From: Streptomyces sp. YPW6
GTDB lineage: Bacteria; Actinomycetota; Actinomycetes; Streptomycetales; Streptomycetaceae
Reading direction: 5' to 3'
Assembly (NCBI RefSeq): GCF_018866325.1
Contig: NZ_CP076457.1
Coordinates: forward strand, 6,173,001-6,237,000
DNA: 64,000 bases
In this document: positions 27,162 to 34,813 of the stretch, in pieces
Layout of the letters: each line of letters begins with the position of its first letter
Position numbering within the stretch: position 1 is the first letter of the stretch
The notes under the pieces: generated by a model
What the model saw: only the letters and a program-made list of their open reading frames with translations
Databases searched by the model: none
What the model was told of the DNA's origin: nothing
Position numbers and translations under genes: made by a program

Positions 27162-27866
27162 ATGCCACGTCAGCAGCAGCCAGCAGCACGTCCAGCAGCA
27201 CGCCCCGTCCGTCGCCGGAGCTACGACCAGTTCGACGCGACCGCCCGCGCCCTCGACTCCGTCGGGGACCGGTGGACGCTGCTGATCGTCCGTGAACTGC
27301 TGGGCGGGCCGCGCCGGTACACGGACCTGCACGCCGACCTGCCCGGCGTCAGCACCGACGTGCTGGCCTCCCGGCTGAAGGACATGGAGCAGTCGGGACT
27401 CGCCCTGCGCCGCAAGCTGCCGCCCCCGTCGGCGGCCTCCGTCTACGAGCTGACCGAGCGCGGCCACGGCCTCCTGCCCGTCCTCACCGCCCTCGCCGCA
27501 TGGGGCGCCCCCGCCCTCGCCGAGCGCCGCCCCACCGACGCGGTGCGGGCCCACTGGTCCGCCCTGCCGCTGCTCGGCGCTGTCACCGGACTCACCCGGG
27601 AAGGCATCCTCGAAGTCCGTCTCGACGAGGGCGTGTTCCACCTCCGCGTCGGCGGGGGAGCGGAGTTCGCGCCGCCGGGCCCCGAGCCGTACGCGGCGGT
27701 GTACGGCTACGGTCCCGCCGACCGCCCCGACGCCCGGATCGTCCTCGGTGCGGAGGTCTGCCTGGAGCTGGCGCGGGGTGAGGCGACCCTCGTCGAGGCG
27801 GTGAAGGACGGCCGCGCGCAGGTGCTGGGCGACGGCCCGCTCGCGGCGGAGCTGCGCGGGGAGTGA
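27162..27866 (+). CDS. HxlR-family winged-helix regulator
   Basis: This 234-residue protein has an HxlR (DUF24) winged helix at residues 25-110: ALDSVGDRWTLLIVRELL, then GGPRRYTDLHADLPGVSTDVLASRLKDME-type helix and wing. The family often senses redox or aldehyde stress. The C-terminal 110 residues form an extra domain with FHLRVGGGAEFAPPG, which may bind a lipid-like ligand (SCP2-like). No cysteine is found at the N-terminal position used by YodB-type redox sensors. The ATG at 27162 lies eight bases after a -10 element, so translation is probably leaderless. It is divergent from the aminotransferase gene and most likely represses itself and that gene through the palindromes at 27104-27131. 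Confidence 0.85.
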   Translation: MPRQQQPAARPAARPVRRRSYDQFDATARALDSVGDRWTLLIVRELLGGPRRYTDLHADLPGVSTDVLASRLKDMEQSGLALRRKLPPPSAASVYELTERGHGLLPVLTALAAWGAPALAERRPTDAVRAHWSALPLLGAVTGLTREGILEVRLDEGVFHLRVGGGAEFAPPGPEPYAAVYGYGPADRPDARIVLGAEVCLELARGEATLVEAVKDGRAQVLGDGPLAAELRGE

Positions 27867-27937
27867 CCCCCGGCGATGCCGTTCCTCCGGAGTTCACGCC
27901 CGGAGAAGTCTTCCGCCGGACCGGCGATGATGGAGCC

Positions 27938-28585
27938 GTGCGACTCGAAGCGATCACCTGGGAACGGCTGGCCCGCGAACTGGCCCGGTACGGCGACGGG
28001 CTGTCCGCGGACGGCGGCGGCCCCCGGCTCGCCCTCGGGGTTGACGGTGCGCCCGCCGCCCGGACCGGCGAGGCCGCCGAGCGCCTCGCCGAGGAACTGC
28101 GGCTGCTCGGCCGCTCGGTCCTGGTGGTCCCCACCGAGGGGTTCCTGCGCCCGGCGAGTCTGCGCTTCGAGTACGGGAAGCAGGACGCGGACGCCTACCT
28201 CGACGGCTGGTTCGACACCGGGGCGCTGTGGCGCGAGGTGTTCGGGCCGCTGGAGGCGGGAGGCTCCGGGCGGGTGCTGCCCGATCTCTGGGACTCCGTG
28301 ACGGACCGTGCCACCCGCACCCCGTACCACGCGCTGCCCGAGGGCGGGGTGGTCGTCGTGCACGGCCCGTTCCTGCTGGGGCACTGGTTCCCGTTCGCGC
28401 TCACCGTCCATCTGCGGCTGTCGCCGGGGGCGCTGCGGCGGCGCACGGCGGAGCCGGACCGCTGGACCCTGCCCGCCTTCGCCCGGTACGAGGACGAGGC
28501 GGCGCCCACGGAACGGGCGGACGTGGTGGTCCGGGCGGATGATCCCGCGCACCCGGCCTGGTCGGGGCTGCCGACGAGCGGGTGA
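27938..28585 (+). CDS. Uridine-kinase-like protein without a canonical P-loop
   Basis: This 215-residue protein resembles the Streptomyces family annotated as uridine kinase, with EAITWERLARELARYG at the start and RPASLRFEYGKQDADAYLDGWFDTGALW in the middle, then VLPDLWDSVTDRATRTPYH and VVVVHGPFLLGHWFPF. Normal uridine kinases have a GxxxxGK(S/T) P-loop; here the equivalent position reads GVDGAPAARTGE, so ATP binding by the usual loop is not supported. It may be a nucleotide-binding relative with a changed function. The GTG at 27938 gives the family N-terminus; a GTG at 27863 that overlaps the hxlR stop would add 25 residues. Either way it probably shares the hxlR transcript. Confidence 0.7.
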   Translation: MRLEAITWERLARELARYGDGLSADGGGPRLALGVDGAPAARTGEAAERLAEELRLLGRSVLVVPTEGFLRPASLRFEYGKQDADAYLDGWFDTGALWREVFGPLEAGGSGRVLPDLWDSVTDRATRTPYHALPEGGVVVVHGPFLLGHWFPFALTVHLRLSPGALRRRTAEPDRWTLPAFARYEDEAAPTERADVVVRADDPAHPAWSGLPTSG

Positions 28586-28717
28586 GCCGCGCGGTGCCGG
28601 GCCGGCGGTGGGCTTCGCCGTGTGCGTGGGTGCTCGGTCGATCGTGGGCCCCGCCGACCGTGCTGCGATGCCCGGCCGGTGTCGGGCGCCGTCGTGCGCG
28701 TGGTCAGGCACCTGTCC

Positions 28718-29800
28718 TCAGTGCACCGGCGGCCGCCCGCCCACCGTGGCCACGGCCGCCGCCCCCGCCCGGCAGCCCTCGGTCGCGGCGGTCACCTCGT
28801 CCGCGCCGGCCAGCAGGGCCGCCAGGAACCCGCCGGTGAACGCGTCACCCGCGCCCGTCGAGTCGACCGGCTCGGGCACCGGCGGGGCGGCAACGCGGCC
28901 GATCACCTCACCCCCGGCGGCCACCACGGCACCCCCCGCGCCCAGGGTGACCACGACCAGCGGGAACCACCGGCTCAGCTCGGCCGCCGAGGCGTCCGGT
29001 TCGGGCAGACCGGTGAGCAGCCGGGCCTCGTCCGCGTTCGGCAGGAGCAACTCCGCTCCCTCCGCGAACTCCAGGAAGCGCTTCGGCCCCAGCTCCCCGA
29101 GGAATCCGGCCGACGCCGGGTCCACGCTCACCGGAATTCCCCGCTCCACGGCGGTGCGCAGGGCGAGCAGGGCGGCTGCCCGGCTCACCGCGGCGAACAG
29201 GAGATAGCCGGAGAGATGCAGCCGTCCCACGCCGTCGAGCATCGTGGGCGCGAAGTCCTCGGCGGCGAGCCGCAGGACCGCCCCGCCATCGGTCAGAAAC
29301 GTGCGCTCCGCCGCCGCGTCGACCAGGGCGATGACGGTCGCCGTAGGCACCTCGTCGTCCACCGCGAGGAACGCCCGTACCCCCGCCGCCTCCAGCGCTT
29401 CCCGGTGCCAGGCTGCGGACTCCGCCCCGGCCCGGGCGAGCAGCCGGACCTCCGGACAGCCCGAACGCACGGCCCAGCAGGCGACGTTGGCGCCCGCGCC
29501 GCCCGGCAGAGTGCGGATCCGGGCCTTCGTGTCCGTACCGTGCGTGAGCGCCGCACCGTGCCGCGCCACCACATCGGTGACCACGTCCCCCACCACCAGG
29601 AGCCCACCCCCGGCCTCCGGGCGGTTCACGCGGTGTCCGGGGCCCACGGGTTGTCCGGGGCCTATGGGGTGACCTGCACTCACCGGGTGCCCGAGGCCCA
29701 CGGGGTGCCCGGCGCCCACGGGGTGTCCGGGGTCGTCGCCGCTCGGCGGGACCGCTTCACCGCGACCACGCACCGCGCCTCCACCGCCGGGACCGTTCAT
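28718..29800 (-). CDS. PfkB-family carbohydrate kinase, probable pseudouridine kinase
   Basis: This 360-residue protein is a ribokinase-like PfkB kinase. The core begins LLVVGDVVTDVVARHG at about residue 57 and has the GG motif LPGGAGANVACWAV, the adenosine-contact region LLLPNADEARLL, and PfkB signature 2 DSTGAGDAFTGGFLAAL with the catalytic Asp. The first 55 residues are unusual: they include six units of the type G-H-P-V-G-x, encoded by the 18-base repeats at 29631-29738. The ATG at 29800 overlaps the stop of the upstream psuG-like gene (ATGA), so the two are coupled. By that context it is probably the kinase that makes pseudouridine 5'-phosphate, the substrate of the neighbour enzyme. Confidence 0.82.
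   Translation of the reverse strand: MNGPGGGGAVRGRGEAVPPSGDDPGHPVGAGHPVGLGHPVSAGHPIGPGQPVGPGHRVNRPEAGGGLLVVGDVVTDVVARHGAALTHGTDTKARIRTLPGGAGANVACWAVRSGCPEVRLLARAGAESAAWHREALEAAGVRAFLAVDDEVPTATVIALVDAAAERTFLTDGGAVLRLAAEDFAPTMLDGVGRLHLSGYLLFAAVSRAAALLALRTAVERGIPVSVDPASAGFLGELGPKRFLEFAEGAELLLPNADEARLLTGLPEPDASAAELSRWFPLVVVTLGAGGAVVAAGGEVIGRVAAPPVPEPVDSTGAGDAFTGGFLAALLAGADEVTAATEGCRAGAAAVATVGGRPPVH
29631..29738 (-). repeat. Six 18-base tandem repeats inside the kinase gene
   Basis: Six imperfect 18-base units of the form GGGTG(T/C)CCGG(G/C)GCCCACG run head to tail, read here on the plus strand. On the coding strand each gives six residues (GHPVGx). Because units are 18 bases, a change in copy number keeps the reading frame. 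Confidence 0.8.
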
Positions 29801-30732
29801 GGGGTGTCCGTCGCCGTGACGGCGATCCGCGCCGCGAGCGTCACGTTCCCGCGTACGGCCGCGAGGTTCGCCTCCAGCGACGCGCCTCCGGTCCTCCGCA
29901 TCAACTGGTCCAGCAGGAACGGCGTCACGCCCTGCCCCGAGATGCCCCGCTCCCGGCACGCGTCCAGCGCCTCCGCCAGCACCCGGTCGTGCAGGGCCGG
30001 ATCCAGCTGGTCCGCCTCCGCCACGGGGTTGGCGACGATCAGCGCGGAGGCCGGCCCGCCCAGCGCCTCTCTCGCCCGGATCACCTCCACCACCTCCTCG
30101 GGGCTGCGCACCGTCCAGTCGACGGGTTCACCGGAGCTGCTCAGATAGAAGCCGGGGAAGTGCCCGGTGCCGTAGCCGACGACGCAGACGCCGAGGGTTT
30201 CCAGCCGCTGGAGGGTCGCCGGGACGTCGAGGATCGACTTGATCCCCGCGCAGACCACGGTGATCCCGGTACGGGCGAGCAGCCGCAGATCGGCCGACTC
30301 GTCCTGGTCGGCGGCCCATTCCCGGTGTACGCCGCCGAGCCCGCCCGTGGCGAAGACGCCGACGCCCGCCCGTGCCGCCAGGAACGCCGTCGCGGACACC
30401 GTCGTCGCCCCGCTCGCCCCGGCGGCGAGAGCCGGGGCGAGATCACGGTGCCCCAGCTTGCGTACCGCTGGGTCCTCGGCGACCCGCTCCAACTGGTCCT
30501 CGCCGAGGCCCACACGGGCCCGGCCGTCGAGAACGGCGACGGTGGCCGGAACGGCGCCCGCGGACCGTACGAGCCCCTCCAGCTCGCGGGCGACGGAGAG
30601 GTTGCGGGGGCGCGGCAGACCGTGCGCGATGATCGTCGACTCCAGCGCCACGACGGGCAGACCGGTATGCAGCGCCGAGCGCACCTCCGCCGAGAGCACC
30701 GGCTCGTAGGGTTCTGGTGAGTTCTGAGGCAT
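29797..30732 (-). CDS. psuG: Pseudouridine-5'-phosphate glycosidase
   Basis: This 311-residue enzyme splits pseudouridine 5'-phosphate into uracil and ribose 5-phosphate. Family hallmarks are LPVVALESTIIAHGLPRPRN near residue 25, VPATVAVLDGRARVGL, KLGHRDLAPALAAGASGATTV, GVFATGGLGGVHREW and IVANPVAEADQLD. The probable catalytic Lys is in the CAGIKSILDVPATLQRLET segment. The length is normal. The ATG at 30732 is chosen as the family start; an open frame extends upstream but overlaps the divergent cupin gene promoter region. The kinase gene downstream overlaps by four bases. Confidence 0.93.
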   Translation of the reverse strand: MPQNSPEPYEPVLSAEVRSALHTGLPVVALESTIIAHGLPRPRNLSVARELEGLVRSAGAVPATVAVLDGRARVGLGEDQLERVAEDPAVRKLGHRDLAPALAAGASGATTVSATAFLAARAGVGVFATGGLGGVHREWAADQDESADLRLLARTGITVVCAGIKSILDVPATLQRLETLGVCVVGYGTGHFPGFYLSSSGEPVDWTVRSPEEVVEVIRAREALGGPASALIVANPVAEADQLDPALHDRVLAEALDACRERGISGQGVTPFLLDQLMRRTGGASLEANLAAVRGNVTLAARIAVTATDTP

Positions 30733-30836
30733 GCCCCATCCCTGTCGCGGGTGCGAGGGGCGCAAACCACGGCCGGACGTTCTCCGACGGGTCCCGGTCA
30801 CCAGCTGGCCGGAAGTGGTCGCTAAGGTGACCGGCC

Positions 30837-31199
30837 ATGACGACACATGACCAGGCCCCCGCCTCCTTCGCCGTGCACATCCCGGATGCCGAACTCGTAC
30901 CGGAACCCCTCGATCCGGCGCAGGTCGTCTCGGGGGACCCCGTGGTGACGGGCAAGGTGCTGTGGGAGTCGCCCGACGGCCGGCAGATCCGGGGCATCTG
31001 GCAGATCACGCCCGGTGTGGTCACCGACACGGAGGCGAACGAGCTGTTCGTGGTCGTGAGCGGCCGGGCGACGGTCGCGGTCGAGGGCGGGGCGACGCTG
31101 GAGGTCGGCCCGGGGGACGCCTGCGTCCTGCGCGAGGGTGACCGGACGACCTGGACCGTTCACGAGACGCTCCGCAAGGCGTACCACATCAGCCTCTGA
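30837..31199 (+). CDS. Cupin-domain protein (DUF861-like)
   Basis: This 120-residue protein is a single small cupin of the Cupin_3 (DUF861) type. GIWQITPGVVTDTEANELFVVVSGRATV and EVGPGDACVLREGDRTTWTVHETLRKAYHI-type stretches are characteristic, with the family end RKAYHISL. The usual metal-binding His residues are partly missing (TDTEANE instead of an HxH), as in many DUF861 proteins. A catalytic role is unknown. It is divergent from psuG with a 104-base gap, so it could be co-regulated with pseudouridine breakdown, but this is only a positional argument. Confidence 0.82.
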   Translation: MTTHDQAPASFAVHIPDAELVPEPLDPAQVVSGDPVVTGKVLWESPDGRQIRGIWQITPGVVTDTEANELFVVVSGRATVAVEGGATLEVGPGDACVLREGDRTTWTVHETLRKAYHISL

Positions 31200-31200
31200 G

Positions 31201-31237
31201 GGCAGGTCGGCAGGTCGGCAGGCAGGTCGGCAGGCGG
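31201..31237. repeat. Short GGCAGGTC tandem repeat
   Basis: Four to five copies of GGCAGGTC or GGCAG lie directly after the cupin stop and before the convergent MFS gene end. Confidence 0.6.
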
Positions 31238-31284
31238 ACGGGTCGATCGGCTGTTCGGCCGTTCCGCCGGTCGTGCGGCGCGGG

Positions 31285-32559
31285 TCAGCCGTCGGCCGCT
31301 GCCGGCCGCCGCAGGCTCCGGCGCAGGGCGAGCGCGGCGACCGGGAGCAGCAGCGCGGCGCCGAGCGCGTTGAGGAGCCCGTACCCCCACTGGGCGACGA
31401 TCACTCCGGCCGCCGCCCCGCCGATGCCCGCCGCCGCGCTCATGGTCAGGTCACTCAGCCCCTGGACCGCCGCCTGGGCGGACCGGGGCACCGCGTCGGT
31501 GAGCAGCGCCGAACCGGCGATCATCCCCGCCGACCAGCCGAGCCCCAGCACGAAGAGGCCCGCCGCGGTCTGCCCGTGCCGGGGCCCGGCCGTGCCCGCG
31601 AGCAGCGCGGCGCAGGTCAGCAGTCCGACGGCGAGCCCGATCACGGTCAGTCGGCCGAACCGGTCGGCCAGCCACCCCATCACCGGCGAGAACGCGTACA
31701 TGCCCGCGATGTGCCCGCTGATGACGAGCCCGATCAGCTGGAGACCGGCACCGTGCCGGCTCAGGTCGACCGGGGTCATCACCATGATCGACACCATGGC
31801 GGTGTGCGACACGGTGATCGTCACCAGGGCGAGCCGCGCCATGGGGGACACGCGCACGGCCTCGATCCCGGAGCGCAGGGAGCGCTTCGGCGGCCCCGCC
31901 GGGCCCTCGGGAGCCAGGGCCCGGGCGGTGAGGAGCGGATCCGGGCGCAGCGCGAGCGCCACGACGAGTGCGGCGACCAGAAAGACCGCGGCCGAGCAGA
32001 GGAAGGGCCCGGCCGCCTCGGGCACCGGCGTACCGCGGAACAGCCGGCTCGCCGGGGCCGAGATGTTGGGGCCCAGGACCGAGCCGATCGTGGTCGCCCA
32101 GACCACGGTGGAGATCGCCCGCCCCCGCCGCTCCGGCCCCACGAGGTCGGCCGCGGCGAACCGTGCCTGAAGACCGGCCAGCGACCCCGCGCCGAACCCC
32201 GCCATGCCGAGCAGCAGCAGCGGGAAGCTCGGCAGCATCGTGGCCAGGACCACCAGCCCGCCGCCCAGCGCACCGATCAGATAGGCCACCGTCAGTCCGG
32301 CCCGGCGGCCCCGGGAGGTCATCAGGGCGGCCAGTGGCAGAGACAGCAGCGCCGTGCCGAGGACGGACGCGGTCGGCGCAAGGCCGGACAGCGCCTCCGA
32401 TCCGCTCACCTCGGCGGCGAGCATCGGGGCCAGGGCGATCCCGATGGCCACGCCGAGGCCGCCGAGTATCTGGCTGATGACGAGCACGGCCGACGTCCGC
32501 CGCTGCAGAGCGGGCAGGCCGACGGCCGGGACCGGGGGAGAGGAGAGGGGACGCGTCAC
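31285..32559 (-). CDS. MFS transporter
   Basis: This 424-residue protein has 12 predicted membrane helices typical of the major facilitator superfamily. The loop between helices 2 and 3 has the partly conserved LAALMTSRGRRAGLTVAYLIG (motif A-like), and the equivalent loop in the second half is GWLADRFGRLTVIGLA, the classic motif A. A longer cytoplasmic loop follows helix 6 (RPDPLLTARALAPEGPAGPPKRS). Such proteins usually export drugs or small metabolites; the substrate is not readable here. The start is GTG at 32559. There is no obvious partner or regulator gene nearby. The 330-base gap on its 5' side holds only repeats. Confidence 0.88.
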   Translation of the reverse strand: MTRPLSSPPVPAVGLPALQRRTSAVLVISQILGGLGVAIGIALAPMLAAEVSGSEALSGLAPTASVLGTALLSLPLAALMTSRGRRAGLTVAYLIGALGGGLVVLATMLPSFPLLLLGMAGFGAGSLAGLQARFAAADLVGPERRGRAISTVVWATTIGSVLGPNISAPASRLFRGTPVPEAAGPFLCSAAVFLVAALVVALALRPDPLLTARALAPEGPAGPPKRSLRSGIEAVRVSPMARLALVTITVSHTAMVSIMVMTPVDLSRHGAGLQLIGLVISGHIAGMYAFSPVMGWLADRFGRLTVIGLAVGLLTCAALLAGTAGPRHGQTAAGLFVLGLGWSAGMIAGSALLTDAVPRSAQAAVQGLSDLTMSAAAGIGGAAAGVIVAQWGYGLLNALGAALLLPVAALALRRSLRRPAAADG

Positions 32560-32705
32560 CGGCGCAGTGTGTCACCGCCCGGCCGCCGCCGTGCACCCGG
32601 GAGGGTGAAGCGCCCTCGCGAGGAGCGCCCCGACGCTGCCGGCCCTCTTGGCCGGAGCCCCGGCGCCGTGCGGCTGAACCGGCCTCCCGGAACCCTCGCC
32701 CCCGG

Positions 32706-32852
32706 AACGCCCAGCCCTCCGGCACACGCAGGCCCTTGGACCTCCCGAACATCCGGCCTCTCAGCCCCCTCCGGGCATCCCTGGTCCCCGAACACCCCTG
32801 TCCTCGCCCGGAACGCCCGGCCCTGCGCAACGCCCAGCCCTCCGGCACACGC
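32706..32852. repeat. 24-base perfect direct repeat in the 32560-32889 gap
   Basis: AACGCCCAGCCCTCCGGCAC and the next four bases occur identically at 32706-32729 and 32829-32852. Weaker copies (GGAACGCCCGGCCC) lie between them. The 330-base gap has no gene that I can support; the rest is C-rich sequence with many short CCC-type runs. Confidence 0.7.
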
Positions 32853-32889
32853 GGCCACTCGGCCCCTGGAACCCCGGGCCGGTGTGGAC

Positions 32890-33447
32890 CTAGAACAGCG
32901 GCTGCGGCAGCACCCCCTCCAGTGCCAGCAGCCGTCGCTTGGTCTCCGTACCGCCGCCGAACCCGCCCAGGCCCCCGTCGCTCTCCACCACCCGGTGGCA
33001 CGGCACCACCACCGGCAGCGGGTTGGCGCCCATGGCCGCGCCCACCGCCTGCGCCCCCTCCGGCCGGCCCACCCGCGCGGCCAGCTCGCCGTACCCGACG
33101 ACCGTCCCGTAGGGCACCCCGGACGCCAGCTCGCGGAGCACCTCACGCTGGAAGCCGGAGGTCAGCGACCAGTCCAGGGCGAGGTCGAAGTCCCGCGCCG
33201 CGCCCGCGAAGTACGCCGCGAGCTCGCGTATCGGCTCGGCGAGCCGGGCGGAGCCGGGGGCCGCCACCGGTTCCGTGCCGAACCTGGTCCGCAACCGGTC
33301 GAGTGTCGCGTCGCGGACGGCGGGGCGGGCGTGGAAGGCCACGGTCACCAGGCCGGTCGCGGTCGCCGCGAGCAGCAGCGGGCCGACGCCGCTGTCCACG
33401 ACGTCCCATGCGACGGTCGGCTCTCCTCCGACCTCGTAGCTGTCCAT
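32890..33447 (-). CDS. ogt: Methylated-DNA--protein-cysteine methyltransferase
   Basis: This 185-residue suicide enzyme removes methyl groups from O6-methylguanine in DNA onto its own cysteine. The active site is PCHRVV with Cys150. The helix-turn-helix that enters the DNA minor groove is QREVLRELASGVPYGTVVGYGELAARVG, and the asparagine hinge is GANPLPVVVPCHR. The N-terminal domain is a ribonuclease H-like fold. There is no Ada-type regulatory domain, so this is a stand-alone Ogt. The ATG at 33447 is seven bases past a damage-type -10 element and has no Shine-Dalgarno sequence, which supports this start over the longer open frame and implies a leaderless mRNA. Confidence 0.95.
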   Translation of the reverse strand: MDSYEVGGEPTVAWDVVDSGVGPLLLAATATGLVTVAFHARPAVRDATLDRLRTRFGTEPVAAPGSARLAEPIRELAAYFAGAARDFDLALDWSLTSGFQREVLRELASGVPYGTVVGYGELAARVGRPEGAQAVGAAMGANPLPVVVPCHRVVESDGGLGGFGGGTETKRRLLALEGVLPQPLF

Positions 33448-33454
33448 GCCCACC

Positions 33455-33477
33455 ACCGTAGGACCCGCCACTGACAG
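33455..33477 (-). promoter_or_regulatory. RecA-NDp type DNA-damage promoter of ogt
   Basis: On the minus strand CTGTCAGTGGC, six bases, then TACGGT. Ten of eleven upstream positions match the published motif. The ogt ATG follows the -10 by seven bases. Confidence 0.82.
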
Positions 33478-33561
33478 CGACGGGCCGGTCGGTGCGGACA
33501 GGCCGCCGGCGGAAGGCGCGACGGCGTGCCCCCGTCGCGACGACGTGACCGCCCCTCCGCG

Positions 33562-33699
33562 ACGCCGGCCCGCCGCGACGCCGGCCCGACGCAACAGCGC
33601 CGGCCCGACGCAACAGCGCCGGCCCGACGCAACAGCGCCGGCCCGACGTGACTGCGTCAGCTGGACAGCACGGCGTCAGTTCGACAGCACGGCGTCAGC
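33562..33699. repeat. 19-base tandem repeat array between ogt and the phosphodiesterase gene
   Basis: GCCGGCCCGACGCAACAGC occurs three times in perfect register at 33580, 33599 and 33618, with degenerate copies on the left and a partial one at 33637. Next to it is a second 19-base pair, GACAGCACGGCGTCAG plus three bases, twice at 33664 and 33683. The array reaches into the last codons of the phosphodiesterase gene. Confidence 0.85.
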
Positions 33700-34582
33700 T
33701 CGTCGCGTCGCGCACCACGTCGGGGAAGTTGGTGATGATGCCGTCGACTCCGTAGTCACGCGCCTTCACCGCGTCCGCGGCCTTGTTGACCGTCCACGTG
33801 TTCACCCGCAGACGCTTGCCGTGCGGGCCCTTCAGCCGCTGGACCGCCGCCACGTAGTCGGCGCCGATCGTCGCGTACGACGGGTTGATCTGGTCGGTGA
33901 ACGCCGCGTACGAGGGCAGATCCGCCACCGCCGGAGTGCCCAGGAAGCCGGTCGTGATGTCGGGGCGCAGGGCGTGCACCGTCTTCACGCTGTCGGCGCC
34001 GAAGCTCTGGATGACCAGCCGGTTCCGCACGTGGGAGCGGTCCAGCCACCCCGACCGGCCCAGGGTCCGGATGATGTCGCGCTCGATGCCCGGGTAGGTC
34101 GCCGGGCTCTTGATCTCCAGGAGCAGCTTCTGCCGGTTGCGCTCCAGGCGGTGCAGGAACTGGGTGAGCGTCGGGATCCGGGCCCCGGCGAACTGCTCCC
34201 CGAACCAGCTGCCCGCGTCGAGTTCCGCCAGCTCCGCCGCGGTGAAGTCCTTCACCGCCCACGGCGCCCGGTCGGGGAAGACCTCCTCGACGTCCGTCGT
34301 GCGCTTCAGGTTGGTGTCGTGCAGCACGACGAGCACGCCGTCGCGGCTGCGCTGGACGTCGTTCTCGACCCAGTCGATGCCGAGCGCGTCCGCGGCGTCG
34401 GCGGCGGCGAGGGTGTTCTCCGGGGCGTAGCCCGACGCTCCCCGGTGGGCCACGACGACCGGGTTCGCCCGCTGCGCGGAGACCGGATCCGGGGTCTCGG
34501 GCCGGTCGGCGGGCAGCAGCAGGGCGCCTGCGCCGAGCAGGGCGACGGCCGTGGTGGAGGCGGTTGCGGTACGGACGAACAC
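33695..34582 (-). CDS. Secreted glycerophosphodiester phosphodiesterase
   Basis: This 295-residue enzyme hydrolyses glycerophosphodiesters from phospholipids to glycerol 3-phosphate and an alcohol. A signal peptide covers about residues 1-25 (TAVALLGAGALLLPA), so it acts outside the membrane. The GDPD barrel has VVAHRGASGYAPENTLAA with the catalytic His and metal-binding Glu, then GIDWVENDVQRSRDGVLVVLHD with the second His, LLLEIKSP with the metal Glu, and C-terminal RVNTWTVNKAAD and GVDGIITNFPDVV. The start is GTG at 34582 with GAGGAG eight bases upstream. It is divergent from the MHYT gene. Confidence 0.93.
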   Translation of the reverse strand: MFVRTATASTTAVALLGAGALLLPADRPETPDPVSAQRANPVVVAHRGASGYAPENTLAAADAADALGIDWVENDVQRSRDGVLVVLHDTNLKRTTDVEEVFPDRAPWAVKDFTAAELAELDAGSWFGEQFAGARIPTLTQFLHRLERNRQKLLLEIKSPATYPGIERDIIRTLGRSGWLDRSHVRNRLVIQSFGADSVKTVHALRPDITTGFLGTPAVADLPSYAAFTDQINPSYATIGADYVAAVQRLKGPHGKRLRVNTWTVNKAADAVKARDYGVDGIITNFPDVVRDATS

Positions 34583-34813
34583 GGGGACTCCTCACGTCGG
34601 GAGTGTGCGGACACGCAGAGAGTGACAGCGGCCCGCCAACACCCGGCGGGGTGGCGATGGCCGCGACATGAACGGAACCCTCGGTCCCGGGGACCACCGC
34701 CGGAGCACGGCGTGCGGCCGTGCCGATAAGATGCGCCTTCTTTTGTCTGTCTGCCGGGACTCGCCCCTTGGGGACCCTCCTCGACCCCGGGCCTTCTCGA
34801 AGGGCGTACGCGT

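Noticed and set aside
33562-33699. A CRISPR array
   Set aside because: The 19-base units are directly adjacent without spacers, and no cas genes are nearby; it is a simple tandem repeat.
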